This document shows, piece after piece, positions 8,903 through 17,104 of a stretch of 45,601 nucleotides of DNA (position 1 is the first letter of the stretch; every line of letters begins with the position of its first letter). The translations under genes and the position numbers were made by a program. The stretch spans positions 1-45,601 of the forward strand of contig CAXCEI010000010.1 of assembly GCA_963981505.1 (NCBI GenBank). The letters are read 5' to 3'. Origin of the DNA: OPU3-GD-OMZ sp001901525 (GTDB taxonomy: Bacteria; Pseudomonadota; Gammaproteobacteria; Methylococcales; Methylomonadaceae). The notes under the pieces were generated by a model that saw only the letters and a list, made by a program, of their open reading frames with translations, had not been told where the DNA came from and made no database searches.

Positions 8903-8911
8903 TTATCCACA
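8903..8911 (+). promoter_or_regulatory. Consensus DnaA box upstream of nrdAB
   Basis: TTATCCACA is an exact match to the high-affinity DnaA box. It lies about 60 bases upstream of the nrdAB -10 element. DnaA is known to regulate nrdAB in E. coli, so a role in coupling dNTP synthesis to replication initiation is plausible. A single 9-mer could also occur by chance. Confidence 0.55.
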
Positions 8912-8928
8912 ATAACAACACAACTAAA

Positions 8929-8944
8929 ACACACTATGTTGTGT
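8929..8944 (+). promoter_or_regulatory. NrdR box 1
   Basis: ACACACTATGTTGTGT is a 16-bp imperfect palindrome matching the NrdR box pattern acaCwAtATaTwGtgt. It lies just upstream of the likely -35 and 30 bases (about three helical turns) from box 2. NrdR is the ATP/dATP-sensing repressor of ribonucleotide reductase genes. Confidence 0.75.
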
Positions 8945-8951
8945 TTTTTTA

Positions 8952-8978
8952 TTTACAAACCACAATATAGTGTATAAT
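8952..8978 (+). promoter_or_regulatory. nrdAB promoter (-35 TTTACA, -10 TATAAT)
   Basis: A perfect TATAAT at 8973-8978 is preceded by TTTACA at 8952-8957 with a short 15-base spacer. Transcription would start near 8985, giving a 5' leader of about 200 nt before nrdA. NrdR box 2 overlaps the spacer and -10, so repressor binding would block RNA polymerase. Confidence 0.6.
8959..8974 (+). promoter_or_regulatory. NrdR box 2
   Basis: ACCACAATATAGTGTA matches the centre of the NrdR box well (CaATATAGTGT). It is spaced 30 bases start to start from box 1, the paired same-face arrangement seen at known nrd promoters. It covers the promoter spacer and the first bases of the -10. Confidence 0.75.
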
Positions 8979-8995
8979 TACCCGCAACAAACATT

Positions 8996-9127
8996 ATGGT
9001 TGCAGTGGTAGCTAAAATCACTTTAGTGCATTGCACCCCAGCCGATGACAGGACATAGGGTACAGACAAGCCGCGTGTGCTGCCATCTCAAGCACCACGA
9101 ATCATCACCGCAAATAACGAATGATTC
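8996..9127 (+). ncRNA. Structured nrdAB 5' leader (candidate cis-regulatory RNA)
   Basis: Three stem-loops can be drawn. The first (8998-9037) pairs GGTTGCAGTG with CATTGCACC, allowing one bulge, and holds an inner CTAAA/TTTAG hairpin. The second (9074-9099) pairs CGTGTGCT with AGCACCACG with one bulge. The third (9099-9127) pairs GAATCAT with ATGATTC. The second and third share base 9099. A short frame from ATG 8996 to TAG 9058 (20 aa) overlaps stem one but has no ribosome binding site. The leader matches no riboswitch class that I recognise, and no T-run terminator precedes nrdA. Confidence 0.4.
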
Positions 9128-9182
9128 TTAAAATACCGGCAACATGAAAGATAGAATATCGCATTAATTTTTTGGAGGACTT

Positions 9183-12053
9183 ATGGATACAGAAACAACA
9201 CCCACGGAAGTAAAAACCACAACTGCGACTCCAGAACCCTTGACGCCTGCACCGGAATTTACCGCCATGACCCCCGGTGAAATACACGTTATCAGACGTA
9301 ATGGCAAAGTTACGGCCTTTGACGCTAATAAAATTTCTGTAGCCATTACCAAATCTTTTCTAGCCATTGAAGGCAGGCATGCGGCTGCCAGTGACCGTAT
9401 CCACGAAAATGTTGCTCACCTAACAATGCAAGTTAATTCAGCACTGACGCGTCATTTATCCGGCGGCGGCACCATTCATATTGAGGACATTCAAGATCAG
9501 GTCGAATTAGCCTTAATGCGAAGCGAGCACCACAAAGTGGCTCGCGCCTATGTTTTATACCGTGAAGAACACGCCAAGTTACGTGCCGATAAAAAACAAT
9601 CTGATGATATCGCCCCGACTGATACAGACATCACGCTAACGGTTACGACCTCTGATGGCAACAAAAAACCTCTAGATACTGAGCGACTCAAAGAAATCAT
9701 TACCGACGCCTGTCAAGGACTTGATGATATTGACCCTGAAATTATTTTTCATGAATCAATACGCAATATGTTTGATGGTGTTTCCGAAAACGACGTGGGT
9801 AAAACATTAGTCATGAGTGCGCGCTCACATATCGAAAAAGAACCCAATTACTCATTTGTTGCCGCCCGGTTACTTATGGACAATTTTCGCAGCGAAGCCC
9901 TGTCATTTATCAACCAATCGAGTCACACGGCTACCCAACAGGAAATGTCACAACAGTATCCGGAATTTTTTACAAATTATATCAAACGTGGTGCTGACTT
10001 AGAATTGCTCGACAAGACACTCAAACAATATGATTTAACACAATTAGGCGAAGCCTTACGGCCCGAACGTGACTTACAGTTTACCTACCTAGGCCTACAA
10101 ACTTTATACGACCGCTATTTCATCCACCACCAAGAGACTCGTTTTGAATTACCGCAGGCCTTTTTCATGCGCGTTGCTATGGGTTTAGCTATTAACGAAA
10201 TTAACCGTAACGAGCGTGCAATTGAGTTTTATAACCTGCTCTCTAGTTTCGATTTCATGAGCTCAACACCCACTCTCTTTAATTCAGGTACACTTCGTCC
10301 ACAATTATCATCCTGTTACTTAACCACGGTCCCTGATGATTTAGACGGTATTTTTAGCGCGATAAAAGATGATGCCATGTTGTCAAAATATGCCGGCGGT
10401 TTAGGCAATGACTGGACTCGTGTCCGCGCCATGGGTTCACATATTAAAGGAACCAATGGGAAATCTCAGGGTGTAGTTCCGTTCCTAAAAGTTGCCAACG
10501 ATACCGCTGTAGCCGTTAACCAGGGCGGTAAACGCAAAGGGGCAATGTGTGCTTATCTAGAAAGCTGGCATTTGGATATTGAAGAATTTCTTGATCTGCG
10601 AAAAAACACCGGTGATGACCGCCGCCGTACACATGACATGAATACCGCGAACTGGGTGCCTGACTTATTCATGCAACGCATCGCCGAAGAAGCTGAGTGG
10701 ACCTTATTTTCTCCTGAAGAAACACCGGATCTACACGACCTGTATGGCGAGGCCTTTGAAGAAGCCTATGTTCGTTACGAACAAAAAGCAGATTGCGGTG
10801 AAATAACAAACTTCAAACGCCTGCCAGCCGCCTCGTTATGGCGAAAAATGCTCTCCATGCTCTTTGAAACTGGCCACCCTTGGATTACCTTTAAAGACCC
10901 TTGTAATATACGTTCACCGCAACAACATACCGGCGTTGTACACAGTTCCAATCTCTGCACAGAGATCACATTGAATACCTCTGACAGTGAAATCGCTGTT
11001 TGCAACTTAGGATCAGTCAATCTACCGGCGCATACGACAGAACAAGGCTTAGACCTTGAAAAACTACAAAAAACGATCAAAACAGCGATGCGGATGCTAG
11101 ATAATGTCATCGACTATAACTTCTACAGCGTACCGCAGGCTCGACACTCTAACTTACGACATCGCCCTGTCGGCTTAGGACTTATGGGCTTCCAAGATGC
11201 CCTTTATAAGTTAGGCCATGCTTATAGCTCTGAAGACGCTGTTACTTTCGCGGATCGTTCGATGGAAGCTATCAGTTATTATGCTCTCGAAGCTTCTTCT
11301 GAATTAGCCCAAGAACGGGGTAGCTATTCAACCTTTAAAGGCTCGTTATGGGAACGAGGCATTCTCCCTATCGATTCCATAGCGCTATTAAAACAACACC
11401 GTAGCAAATTCTTACAAGTCGATGAATCACAAACACTCGACTGGGATCACTTACGTGATCGAATTAAAAAACACGGTATTCGTAACTCAAACACGATGGC
11501 CATCGCGCCCACCGCAACTATTTCCAATATTTGTGGTGTTTCCCAATCAATTGAGCCGACTTATCAAAACTTATTTGTAAAGTCTAACCTATCCGGTGAA
11601 TTTACCATTATAAATCCTTATCTGGTGAGTGAATTAAAAAAACGCAACCTTTGGGATGACGTCATGATTAACGATCTTAAATATTATGATGGCAGTGTGC
11701 AGAAAATTGCCCGTATTCCTGACGATCTCAAACAACTCTACGCCACCGCTTTTGAAATCGATTCTCGCTGGCTTATTGAAGCAGCCTCTCGCCGTCAGAA
11801 ATGGATAGACCAAGGACAATCACTTAACATATATATGTCCGAACCCAATGGTAAAAAACTCGATACCATTTATAAGCTAGCTTGGTTGCGTGGTCTTAAA
11901 ACCACTTATTATTTGCGCAGTATGGGTGCTACACATGTAGAAAAAAGCACGCTCTCTGACAATAAACTAAACGCAGTTCAAGTCACACCAGACTCAGATA
12001 ATGAACCCAAAGTTTGTTCCATTCTTGACCCCGAGTGTGAAGCATGCCAATAA
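9183..12053 (+). CDS. nrdA: Class Ia ribonucleoside-diphosphate reductase, alpha subunit
   Basis: Reduces ribonucleoside diphosphates to deoxyribonucleotides together with NrdB. At 956 aa it is much longer than E. coli NrdA (761) and resembles Pseudomonas NrdA. An N-terminal ATP-cone (about 33-135, starting IHVIRRNGKVTAFDANKI) precedes a second cone-like region (about 150-235), then the catalytic barrel. Active-site residues are C378 (SSCYLTT), C592 and E594 (NLCTE) and C607 (AVCNLG). The radical-transfer pair is YY in KTTYYLRSMG. The C-terminal redox tail ends with C945, C952 and C955. The ATG has a strong GGAGG seven bases upstream. It lies 51 bases from nrdB and is probably controlled by NrdR and perhaps DnaA. 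Confidence 0.97.
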   Translation: MDTETTPTEVKTTTATPEPLTPAPEFTAMTPGEIHVIRRNGKVTAFDANKISVAITKSFLAIEGRHAAASDRIHENVAHLTMQVNSALTRHLSGGGTIHIEDIQDQVELALMRSEHHKVARAYVLYREEHAKLRADKKQSDDIAPTDTDITLTVTTSDGNKKPLDTERLKEIITDACQGLDDIDPEIIFHESIRNMFDGVSENDVGKTLVMSARSHIEKEPNYSFVAARLLMDNFRSEALSFINQSSHTATQQEMSQQYPEFFTNYIKRGADLELLDKTLKQYDLTQLGEALRPERDLQFTYLGLQTLYDRYFIHHQETRFELPQAFFMRVAMGLAINEINRNERAIEFYNLLSSFDFMSSTPTLFNSGTLRPQLSSCYLTTVPDDLDGIFSAIKDDAMLSKYAGGLGNDWTRVRAMGSHIKGTNGKSQGVVPFLKVANDTAVAVNQGGKRKGAMCAYLESWHLDIEEFLDLRKNTGDDRRRTHDMNTANWVPDLFMQRIAEEAEWTLFSPEETPDLHDLYGEAFEEAYVRYEQKADCGEITNFKRLPAASLWRKMLSMLFETGHPWITFKDPCNIRSPQQHTGVVHSSNLCTEITLNTSDSEIAVCNLGSVNLPAHTTEQGLDLEKLQKTIKTAMRMLDNVIDYNFYSVPQARHSNLRHRPVGLGLMGFQDALYKLGHAYSSEDAVTFADRSMEAISYYALEASSELAQERGSYSTFKGSLWERGILPIDSIALLKQHRSKFLQVDESQTLDWDHLRDRIKKHGIRNSNTMAIAPTATISNICGVSQSIEPTYQNLFVKSNLSGEFTIINPYLVSELKKRNLWDDVMINDLKYYDGSVQKIARIPDDLKQLYATAFEIDSRWLIEAASRRQKWIDQGQSLNIYMSEPNGKKLDTIYKLAWLRGLKTTYYLRSMGATHVEKSTLSDNKLNAVQVTPDSDNEPKVCSILDPECEACQ

Positions 12054-12104
12054 ATAATAATCATCTCAGCAACCATTCTATTTAAACATCAGGGAGATAA
12101 CGTA

Positions 12105-13316
12105 ATGCACAACTGGAATGATGATCCTTTTGCCAACTTAAGTGATAACCTACCACCCAAAACCAGCAAAAGCACTCTGGAAAACAGCCCGGCTAAAGGC
12201 GCTATTATTGAAACGGCAACGCAATCATTATCAGCGGCGCCTGCCTCAGCTGAAGAACACACGGGTACAACCGGACTGGAAAAAATTGAAATGGGTGCCC
12301 GCCGCATTCAGGTCGATGATAAAAAAATCATCAATTGCCGCGCTGATTTGAATCAATTAGTGCCCTTTAAATATGATTGGGCTTGGCAAAAATACCTTGA
12401 TGGCTGCGCTAATCACTGGATGCCTCAAGAAGTCAATATGACTGCGGATATCGCTTTGTGGAAAAGTAGCGATGGCTTAACTGAAGATGAGCGTATGATC
12501 ATCAAACGTAACCTAGGCTTCTTTTCTACGGCAGACTCCTTAGTTGCTAATAATCTGGTACTGGCCGTCTACCGTCACATCACTAACCCAGAATGCCGCC
12601 AATATCTCTTGCGTCAGGCTTTTGAAGAGGCTGTACATACCCATGCTTATCAATATGTCATCGAGTCACTGGGAATGGACGATGGGGAAATTTTCAACAT
12701 GTACCGAGAACTACCGGCCGTTGCGCGTAAAGCAGAATGGGCACTCCCCTTTACACAACACTTAAGCGACCCCAACTTTCAGACTGGCACCGATGAACAT
12801 GACCAAATGCTGTTACGTGAACTCATTGCCTTTTACGTCATCTTTGAAGGGATCTTCTTTTATGTCGGATTTACCCAAATCCTATCCATGGGTCGGCGTA
12901 ATAAAATGACCGGTACAGCAGAACAGTTCCAATACATTCTTCGCGACGAATCCATGCATATGAATTTTGGCATTGATGTCATTAACCAAATAAAAATTGA
13001 GAACCCACATCTATGGACCGAAACGTTCAAAGAAGACATCATAACTATCATCCATGAAGCGGTAGATATTGAAATTCAATATGCTTATGACACCATGCCG
13101 CGCGGTATTTTAGGATTAAATGCCCCTATGTTCAAGGAGTACCTCCAATTTATTGCCAACCGACGTTGTAGCCAAATTGGACTCCCTGAGCAATATCCCG
13201 GCGCTCAAAACCCCTTCCCATGGATGTCTGAAGTTCTTGACCTAAAGAAAGAGAAAAACTTCTTTGAAACACGTGTGACTGAATATCAAACGGGGGGCGC
13301 TTTGTCTTGGGACTAA
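12105..13316 (+). CDS. nrdB: Class Ia ribonucleoside-diphosphate reductase, beta subunit
   Basis: Carries the diiron-tyrosyl radical that initiates catalysis in NrdA. The 403-aa protein has a low-complexity N-terminal extension of about 65 residues before the conserved core (INCRADLNQLVPFKYDW), as in Pseudomonas. Metal ligands and the radical tyrosine are recognisable: D144 (STADSL), E175 and H178 with Y182 (FEEAVHTHAY), and later FEGIFF and RDESMHMNFG. The C-terminus TEYQTGGALSWD contains the Tyr expected for radical transfer. GGGAG precedes the ATG. It is the last gene of the nrdAB unit, followed at once by an intrinsic terminator. Confidence 0.97.
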   Translation: MHNWNDDPFANLSDNLPPKTSKSTLENSPAKGAIIETATQSLSAAPASAEEHTGTTGLEKIEMGARRIQVDDKKIINCRADLNQLVPFKYDWAWQKYLDGCANHWMPQEVNMTADIALWKSSDGLTEDERMIIKRNLGFFSTADSLVANNLVLAVYRHITNPECRQYLLRQAFEEAVHTHAYQYVIESLGMDDGEIFNMYRELPAVARKAEWALPFTQHLSDPNFQTGTDEHDQMLLRELIAFYVIFEGIFFYVGFTQILSMGRRNKMTGTAEQFQYILRDESMHMNFGIDVINQIKIENPHLWTETFKEDIITIIHEAVDIEIQYAYDTMPRGILGLNAPMFKEYLQFIANRRCSQIGLPEQYPGAQNPFPWMSEVLDLKKEKNFFETRVTEYQTGGALSWD

Positions 13317-13325
13317 AGCAACTTT

Positions 13326-13368
13326 TGACGTCAGGTGGAAGGACTTCCACCTGACGTCATTATTTTTT
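13326..13368 (+). terminator. Rho-independent terminator after nrdB
   Basis: A perfect 16-bp stem (13326-13341 with 13344-13359, sequence TGACGTCAGGTGGAAG and its complement) with a minimal loop is followed by TTATTTTTTT. It starts 10 bases after the nrdB stop and should end nrdAB transcription efficiently. Confidence 0.95.
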
Positions 13369-13397
13369 TCCTAAAAAATTCAAATCGTCAATGCCTC

Positions 13398-14441
13398 TCA
13401 AGGACATGGATTAGGCCATTTTCGGTGAATAGCATCAATCGCCGCTATCAAGTCATCACTTAAGTCGACCGTTGTGCTATCCAGATTTTGCTGTAATTGT
13501 TCCAAAGACGTGGCTCCTATAATCGTCGCAGCTACAAAGGAGCGACTGTTTACAAAAGCTAAAGCCATTTGACTAGACGTTAGCCCCGCTTCCTGGGCCA
13601 AATTCACATAAGCCTCTGTTGCTTTAACGGCCATTTCATTAGAGTAACGCTGATAACTCGGAAATAGAGTAAGCCGTGCATTGTCAGGTTGTTGATTGGC
13701 CAAATATTTACCACTTAAAACGCCAAATGCTAACGGTGAATACGCCAATAAAGCCACTGTCTCTCGATGCGAGACTTCCGCTAATGCAACCTCATAGCTT
13801 CGGTTCAACAAATTATAAGGGTTTTGTATACTGGCGATTCGCGGCCCGACACCGCCTTGACTGAGTTGGAGATATTCCATAGTTCCCCAGGCTGTTTCAT
13901 TAGAAACACCTATCGCTCGTACTTTACCCGATGCTACAAGCGCATTCAGTACCGATAATGTCTCTTCAATCGGCGCGGCACTGTCATCGGGTTGATGCTG
14001 ATACCCCAATCGGCCAAAAAAATTAGTATTTCGATCCGGCCAGTGTATTTGATAAAGATCAATAACATCCGTATTCAAACGCATCAAACTATCATTTAAG
14101 GCCAATTCAATATTACGCTGATTGAGCCGGGTATAGCCCCCTCGCACATAGGGCATAAAGTCATCGGCTTTACCAATAACTTTGGTTGCCAAGATAATGC
14201 GATCGCGGTTCTGACGCTGTTGAAACCAGCGCCCGATAATAGTTTCTGTATGACCAAAAGTTTCAGCACGGGGTGGAATAGAATACATTTCTGCCGTATC
14301 AATAAAATTAACCCCATAATCCACTGCCTTATCAAGTTGATCATGCCCTTCTTGTTCGGTATTTTGCTCACCAAAAGTCATGGTTCCCAAACACAATTCA
14401 CTAACCCTTAATTCGGTTTGTCCTAATTGATTATATTTCAT
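13398..14441 (-). CDS. NADP(H)-dependent aldo/keto reductase, Tas-like
   Basis: Soluble oxidoreductase of the aldo/keto reductase superfamily, 347 aa, close in layout to E. coli Tas (YgdS). The N-terminus MKYNQLGQTELRVSELCLGTMTFG is typical. The catalytic tetrad is visible as Asp and Tyr in FIDTAEMYSIPP, Lys in ILATKVIGK and His in YQIHWPDRN. The NADP-binding C-terminal motif lies in ATIIGATSLEQLQQNLD. The physiological substrate is unknown for this subfamily. It is the first gene on the minus strand downstream of yqaA, ten bases away, so it may be the tail of the surE-pcm-yqaA transcript. In many gammaproteobacteria this place is taken by nlpD-rpoS. Confidence 0.9.
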   Translation of the reverse strand: MKYNQLGQTELRVSELCLGTMTFGEQNTEQEGHDQLDKAVDYGVNFIDTAEMYSIPPRAETFGHTETIIGRWFQQRQNRDRIILATKVIGKADDFMPYVRGGYTRLNQRNIELALNDSLMRLNTDVIDLYQIHWPDRNTNFFGRLGYQHQPDDSAAPIEETLSVLNALVASGKVRAIGVSNETAWGTMEYLQLSQGGVGPRIASIQNPYNLLNRSYEVALAEVSHRETVALLAYSPLAFGVLSGKYLANQQPDNARLTLFPSYQRYSNEMAVKATEAYVNLAQEAGLTSSQMALAFVNSRSFVAATIIGATSLEQLQQNLDSTTVDLSDDLIAAIDAIHRKWPNPCP

Positions 14442-14451
14442 AATGATTTCA

Positions 14452-15042
14452 TTAATTCAACGTGATAAAAAACTGATATCCCAATGCGACCATAACCACC
14501 AAGCACACCATTAACCATCCAAGTGTATTCATATATTGCCTAATTAAACGATCTAAACGCTCACCACCCCAACCAATCAAGCCTGCTACTAAAAAAAAAC
14601 GCGCTCCTCTTCCCAAAATAGAGGCAACGACAAAGGGTAAAAAAACCAAGCCAAAAGCACCCGAGGCAATAGTAAAAACTTTATAGGGAATAGGCGAAAA
14701 CCCCGCCAAAAAAACCGCCCACACCCCCCACTGCTCAAACCAACTCTGGACACGAATAAACGATGCGCCATAAACACTGTTTTGTAACCATGGCATGACC
14801 CAATCAATGGCATATAAGCCAATCATATAGCCAAGAACACCGCCTAATACCGAGGCAACTGTAGTCAACAATGCAAAAAACAGCGCTCTTTTTGGCTGAG
14901 ATAAGGTCATGGGGGCCAACATGACATCCGGTGGTAATGGAAAAAAAGACGACTCCGCAAAACTTAAAATAAACAAATACTTAACGGCATGACGATGCTG
15001 CGCCCACAACAACATAGACTCATAGCAACGCTCAAAGAACAC
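14452..15042 (-). CDS. YqaA family (DedA/VTT-type) inner-membrane protein
   Basis: Integral membrane protein of 196 aa in the DedA/VTT superfamily (COG1238 type), whose members are implicated in lipid flipping and envelope homeostasis. The signature ESSFFPLPPDVMLAPM and the later FLAGFSPIPYKVFTIASGAFG are the re-entrant loop motifs, and about five hydrophobic segments are visible. The start is a GTG that shares one base with the pcm stop codon, pointing to translational coupling. An internal ATG at residue 10 is an alternative. A YqaA-type gene is a common partner downstream of pcm in this clade. Confidence 0.88.
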   Translation of the reverse strand: MFFERCYESMLLWAQHRHAVKYLFILSFAESSFFPLPPDVMLAPMTLSQPKRALFFALLTTVASVLGGVLGYMIGLYAIDWVMPWLQNSVYGASFIRVQSWFEQWGVWAVFLAGFSPIPYKVFTIASGAFGLVFLPFVVASILGRGARFFLVAGLIGWGGERLDRLIRQYMNTLGWLMVCLVVMVALGYQFFITLN

Positions 15043-15698
15043 TACCGCCTCCCCTGCACAAATGGAACAAAACTCACTGCTTCAATATTTTCAATATCAA
15101 AACCTGTAGCCGTCTTGACTACCTTTTGTAAGGCCTGATCCCCTTGCGGACCGACAGGAATAATCATAACCCCGCCTTCTTTCATTTGCTGCAACAACCC
15201 TTTCGGAATTTCTGTGGGTGCTGCCGCTACCAAAATACCCTCATAAGGTGCAAAATCAGGCCAGCCCCAGCCCCCATCGCTGTGTAAATATTTAATATTC
15301 CTAATCGATAAATCCATCAGCAATTTACTGGCTTTCTTTTGTAGCGGTAAAATTCGCTCCACTGAATAAACTTGATCTACCATTTGCGCCAAAACAGCTG
15401 CTTGATAACCACACCCGGTTCCAATCTCCAAAACACTTCCCGTTACCCCATGATCAACTAATACCTCAGTCATTTTGGCGACAATATAGGGCTGAGAAAT
15501 AGTTTGATTATAGCCAATCGGCAATGCAACATCTTCATAAGCGCGGCTAGATAACGCTTCATCCATAAACAAATGCCGCGGCGTATCCCTCATGACATTA
15601 AGAACACTATGATTACTGATCCCCTGCCCCATTAACCGATCAATCATGCGATTTCTGGTGCGGCGAGAAGTCATACCGATACCCTCACGTGTTTTCAT
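15042..15698 (-). CDS. pcm: Protein-L-isoaspartate O-methyltransferase
   Basis: Cytoplasmic SAM-dependent repair enzyme that methylates isoaspartyl residues in damaged proteins. The 218-aa product shows the substrate segment LPIGYNQTISQPYIVAKMTE and the SAM-binding motif I VLEIGTGCGYQAAVLAQ, followed by YSVERI and the ILVAAAP strand. An alternative start lies at M9 (MTSRRTRNRM), which aligns with the usual N-terminus. The ATG overlaps the surE stop as ATGA. The gene belongs to the conserved truD-surE-pcm-yqaA order. Confidence 0.96.
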   Translation of the reverse strand: MKTREGIGMTSRRTRNRMIDRLMGQGISNHSVLNVMRDTPRHLFMDEALSSRAYEDVALPIGYNQTISQPYIVAKMTEVLVDHGVTGSVLEIGTGCGYQAAVLAQMVDQVYSVERILPLQKKASKLLMDLSIRNIKYLHSDGGWGWPDFAPYEGILVAAAPTEIPKGLLQQMKEGGVMIIPVGPQGDQALQKVVKTATGFDIENIEAVSFVPFVQGRR

Positions 15699-16450
15699 GT
15701 TGTAACCGTCCCATCAATCCACTCTGATAAATCATTCATTAACTCATAACGCGTCAGGTCAAGTTGTAACGGTGTAATGGAAACATAATTATTTCTGACT
15801 GCATCAAAATCGGTTCCAAAACCATCATCACGCGCTAAACCCGGCGGTCCCACCCAATAAATAGGCCGCCCCCGCGGGTCTTGGGATTTAATCACCGGTT
15901 CAGATTTATGCCGCTGACCCAAACGCGTCACTTGATAACCTTTTAATTCAGCAACGGGAATATCTGGAACATTAACATTCAAAACCACATCCTGCGCCAA
16001 CGGTTTTTCTTGAATGCGCCGTAAAAGATAAACCGCAACTTCTGCCGCTGTTTCAAAATATTCTGGTTCATTCGATGCTAAAGAAATCGCTATCGCCGGG
16101 AACCCTAAAAACCGTCCTTCCGTGGCTGCAGCCAAGGTGCCTGAATACAACACATCGTCCCCCATATTAGCGCCATGGTTGATACCCGCAATCACCATAT
16201 CAGGCTCTGTTTCAACAAGCCCTGTGATCGCAAGATGAACACAATCAGTCGGCGTACCATCTACTTTATAAAAATTAGGCTCTATCTCAAAAGCTCTCAG
16301 TGGCAACTCTAAGGTCAGGGAATTACTAGCAGCACTCCTATTTTTATCCGGTGCAACAATGGTTATATCCGCTCGTTCTTTTAAGGCTGCCGCCAGCACT
16401 AACAAACCCTTAGCAAAATAACCATCATCATTACTCAACAAAATTTTCAT
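15695..16450 (-). CDS. surE: 5'/3'-nucleotidase SurE
   Basis: Metal-dependent phosphatase acting on nucleoside monophosphates and short polyphosphates, linked to stationary-phase survival. The 251-aa protein begins MKILLSNDDGYFAKGL, where D8 and D9 bind metal. S39 in NRSAASNS and the Asn in GINHGANMGDDVLYSGTLAAA complete the site. It overlaps pcm by four bases. Here it leads its own transcript, separated from truD by uppP and an oppositely oriented Smr gene, which differs from the usual truD-surE adjacency. Confidence 0.97.
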   Translation of the reverse strand: MKILLSNDDGYFAKGLLVLAAALKERADITIVAPDKNRSAASNSLTLELPLRAFEIEPNFYKVDGTPTDCVHLAITGLVETEPDMVIAGINHGANMGDDVLYSGTLAAATEGRFLGFPAIAISLASNEPEYFETAAEVAVYLLRRIQEKPLAQDVVLNVNVPDIPVAELKGYQVTRLGQRHKSEPVIKSQDPRGRPIYWVGPPGLARDDGFGTDFDAVRNNYVSITPLQLDLTRYELMNDLSEWIDGTVTT

Positions 16451-16549
16451 AACTATTCGCTCAATCCCTCAAAAAACGCTAAAATCAACTATCTCCATTA
16501 ACAACGCTATTGTACTTTTCTAAAACCTCCATTACCTTTTAAAACCCCC

Positions 16550-17104
16550 ATGGTCCGTGAAAAAAAAACCTCTGATGAAGATATGGCGCTGTTTAGAAAA
16601 ACAGTCGGGAAGGTAAAATCCATTAAAAATGACCGACTTCATTTTCATAAAACCGCCAAACCAGCAATTATCTCGAAACCACCCAACGCTGACTATTATC
16701 AAACATTTAATGATACACCGAACGATACCGTTGACCTACTCGGTGACGCTGATAATTTGGAGTTTTTAGCCCCAGGTCTGCAAAAAAATATCTTGAAAAA
16801 AATGCGAAAAGGTTTTTTTGGAATAGATGCCGAACTCGATTTACACGGTCTGACCCGGGCAGAAGCCAAAAATCACCTAACGCAGTTCCTCCACGACTGT
16901 ATTCTAGAACATTGCCGTTGTATTCATATTATTCATGGTAAAGGCTATCGATCCCCCAACCAAAAACCCATTCTCAAAAACAGCCTCAATCAGTGGTTAA
17001 GACAACACGTTCATGTCCTTGCCTTTTGCTCCGCCCCTCGTCATGCCGGTGGCACCGGTGCAGTCTATGTTTTGCTCAGTTTAATGGATAAACACAGCCA
17101 ATAA
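16550..17104 (+). CDS. Smr-domain protein (SmrA/SmrB-like)
   Basis: Small MutS-related domain protein of 184 aa, a predicted nuclease. The SmrB branch cleaves mRNA at collided ribosomes, but I cannot tell which branch this is. The N-terminal half is charged and low in structure. The Smr domain runs from about 95, with LDLHGLTRAEAKNHL, the HIIHGKGYRS motif and the C-terminal GGTGAVYVLL strand. The gene lies divergent from surE, and its last 24 bases overlap the 3' end of uppP on the opposite strand. No clear Shine-Dalgarno precedes the ATG. Confidence 0.87.
   Translation: MVREKKTSDEDMALFRKTVGKVKSIKNDRLHFHKTAKPAIISKPPNADYYQTFNDTPNDTVDLLGDADNLEFLAPGLQKNILKKMRKGFFGIDAELDLHGLTRAEAKNHLTQFLHDCILEHCRCIHIIHGKGYRSPNQKPILKNSLNQWLRQHVHVLAFCSAPRHAGGTGAVYVLLSLMDKHSQ

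Noticed and set aside
8998..9127. Adenosylcobalamin riboswitch upstream of nrdA
   Set aside because: The conserved B12-box sequence and core are not present; the stems do not match the known architecture.
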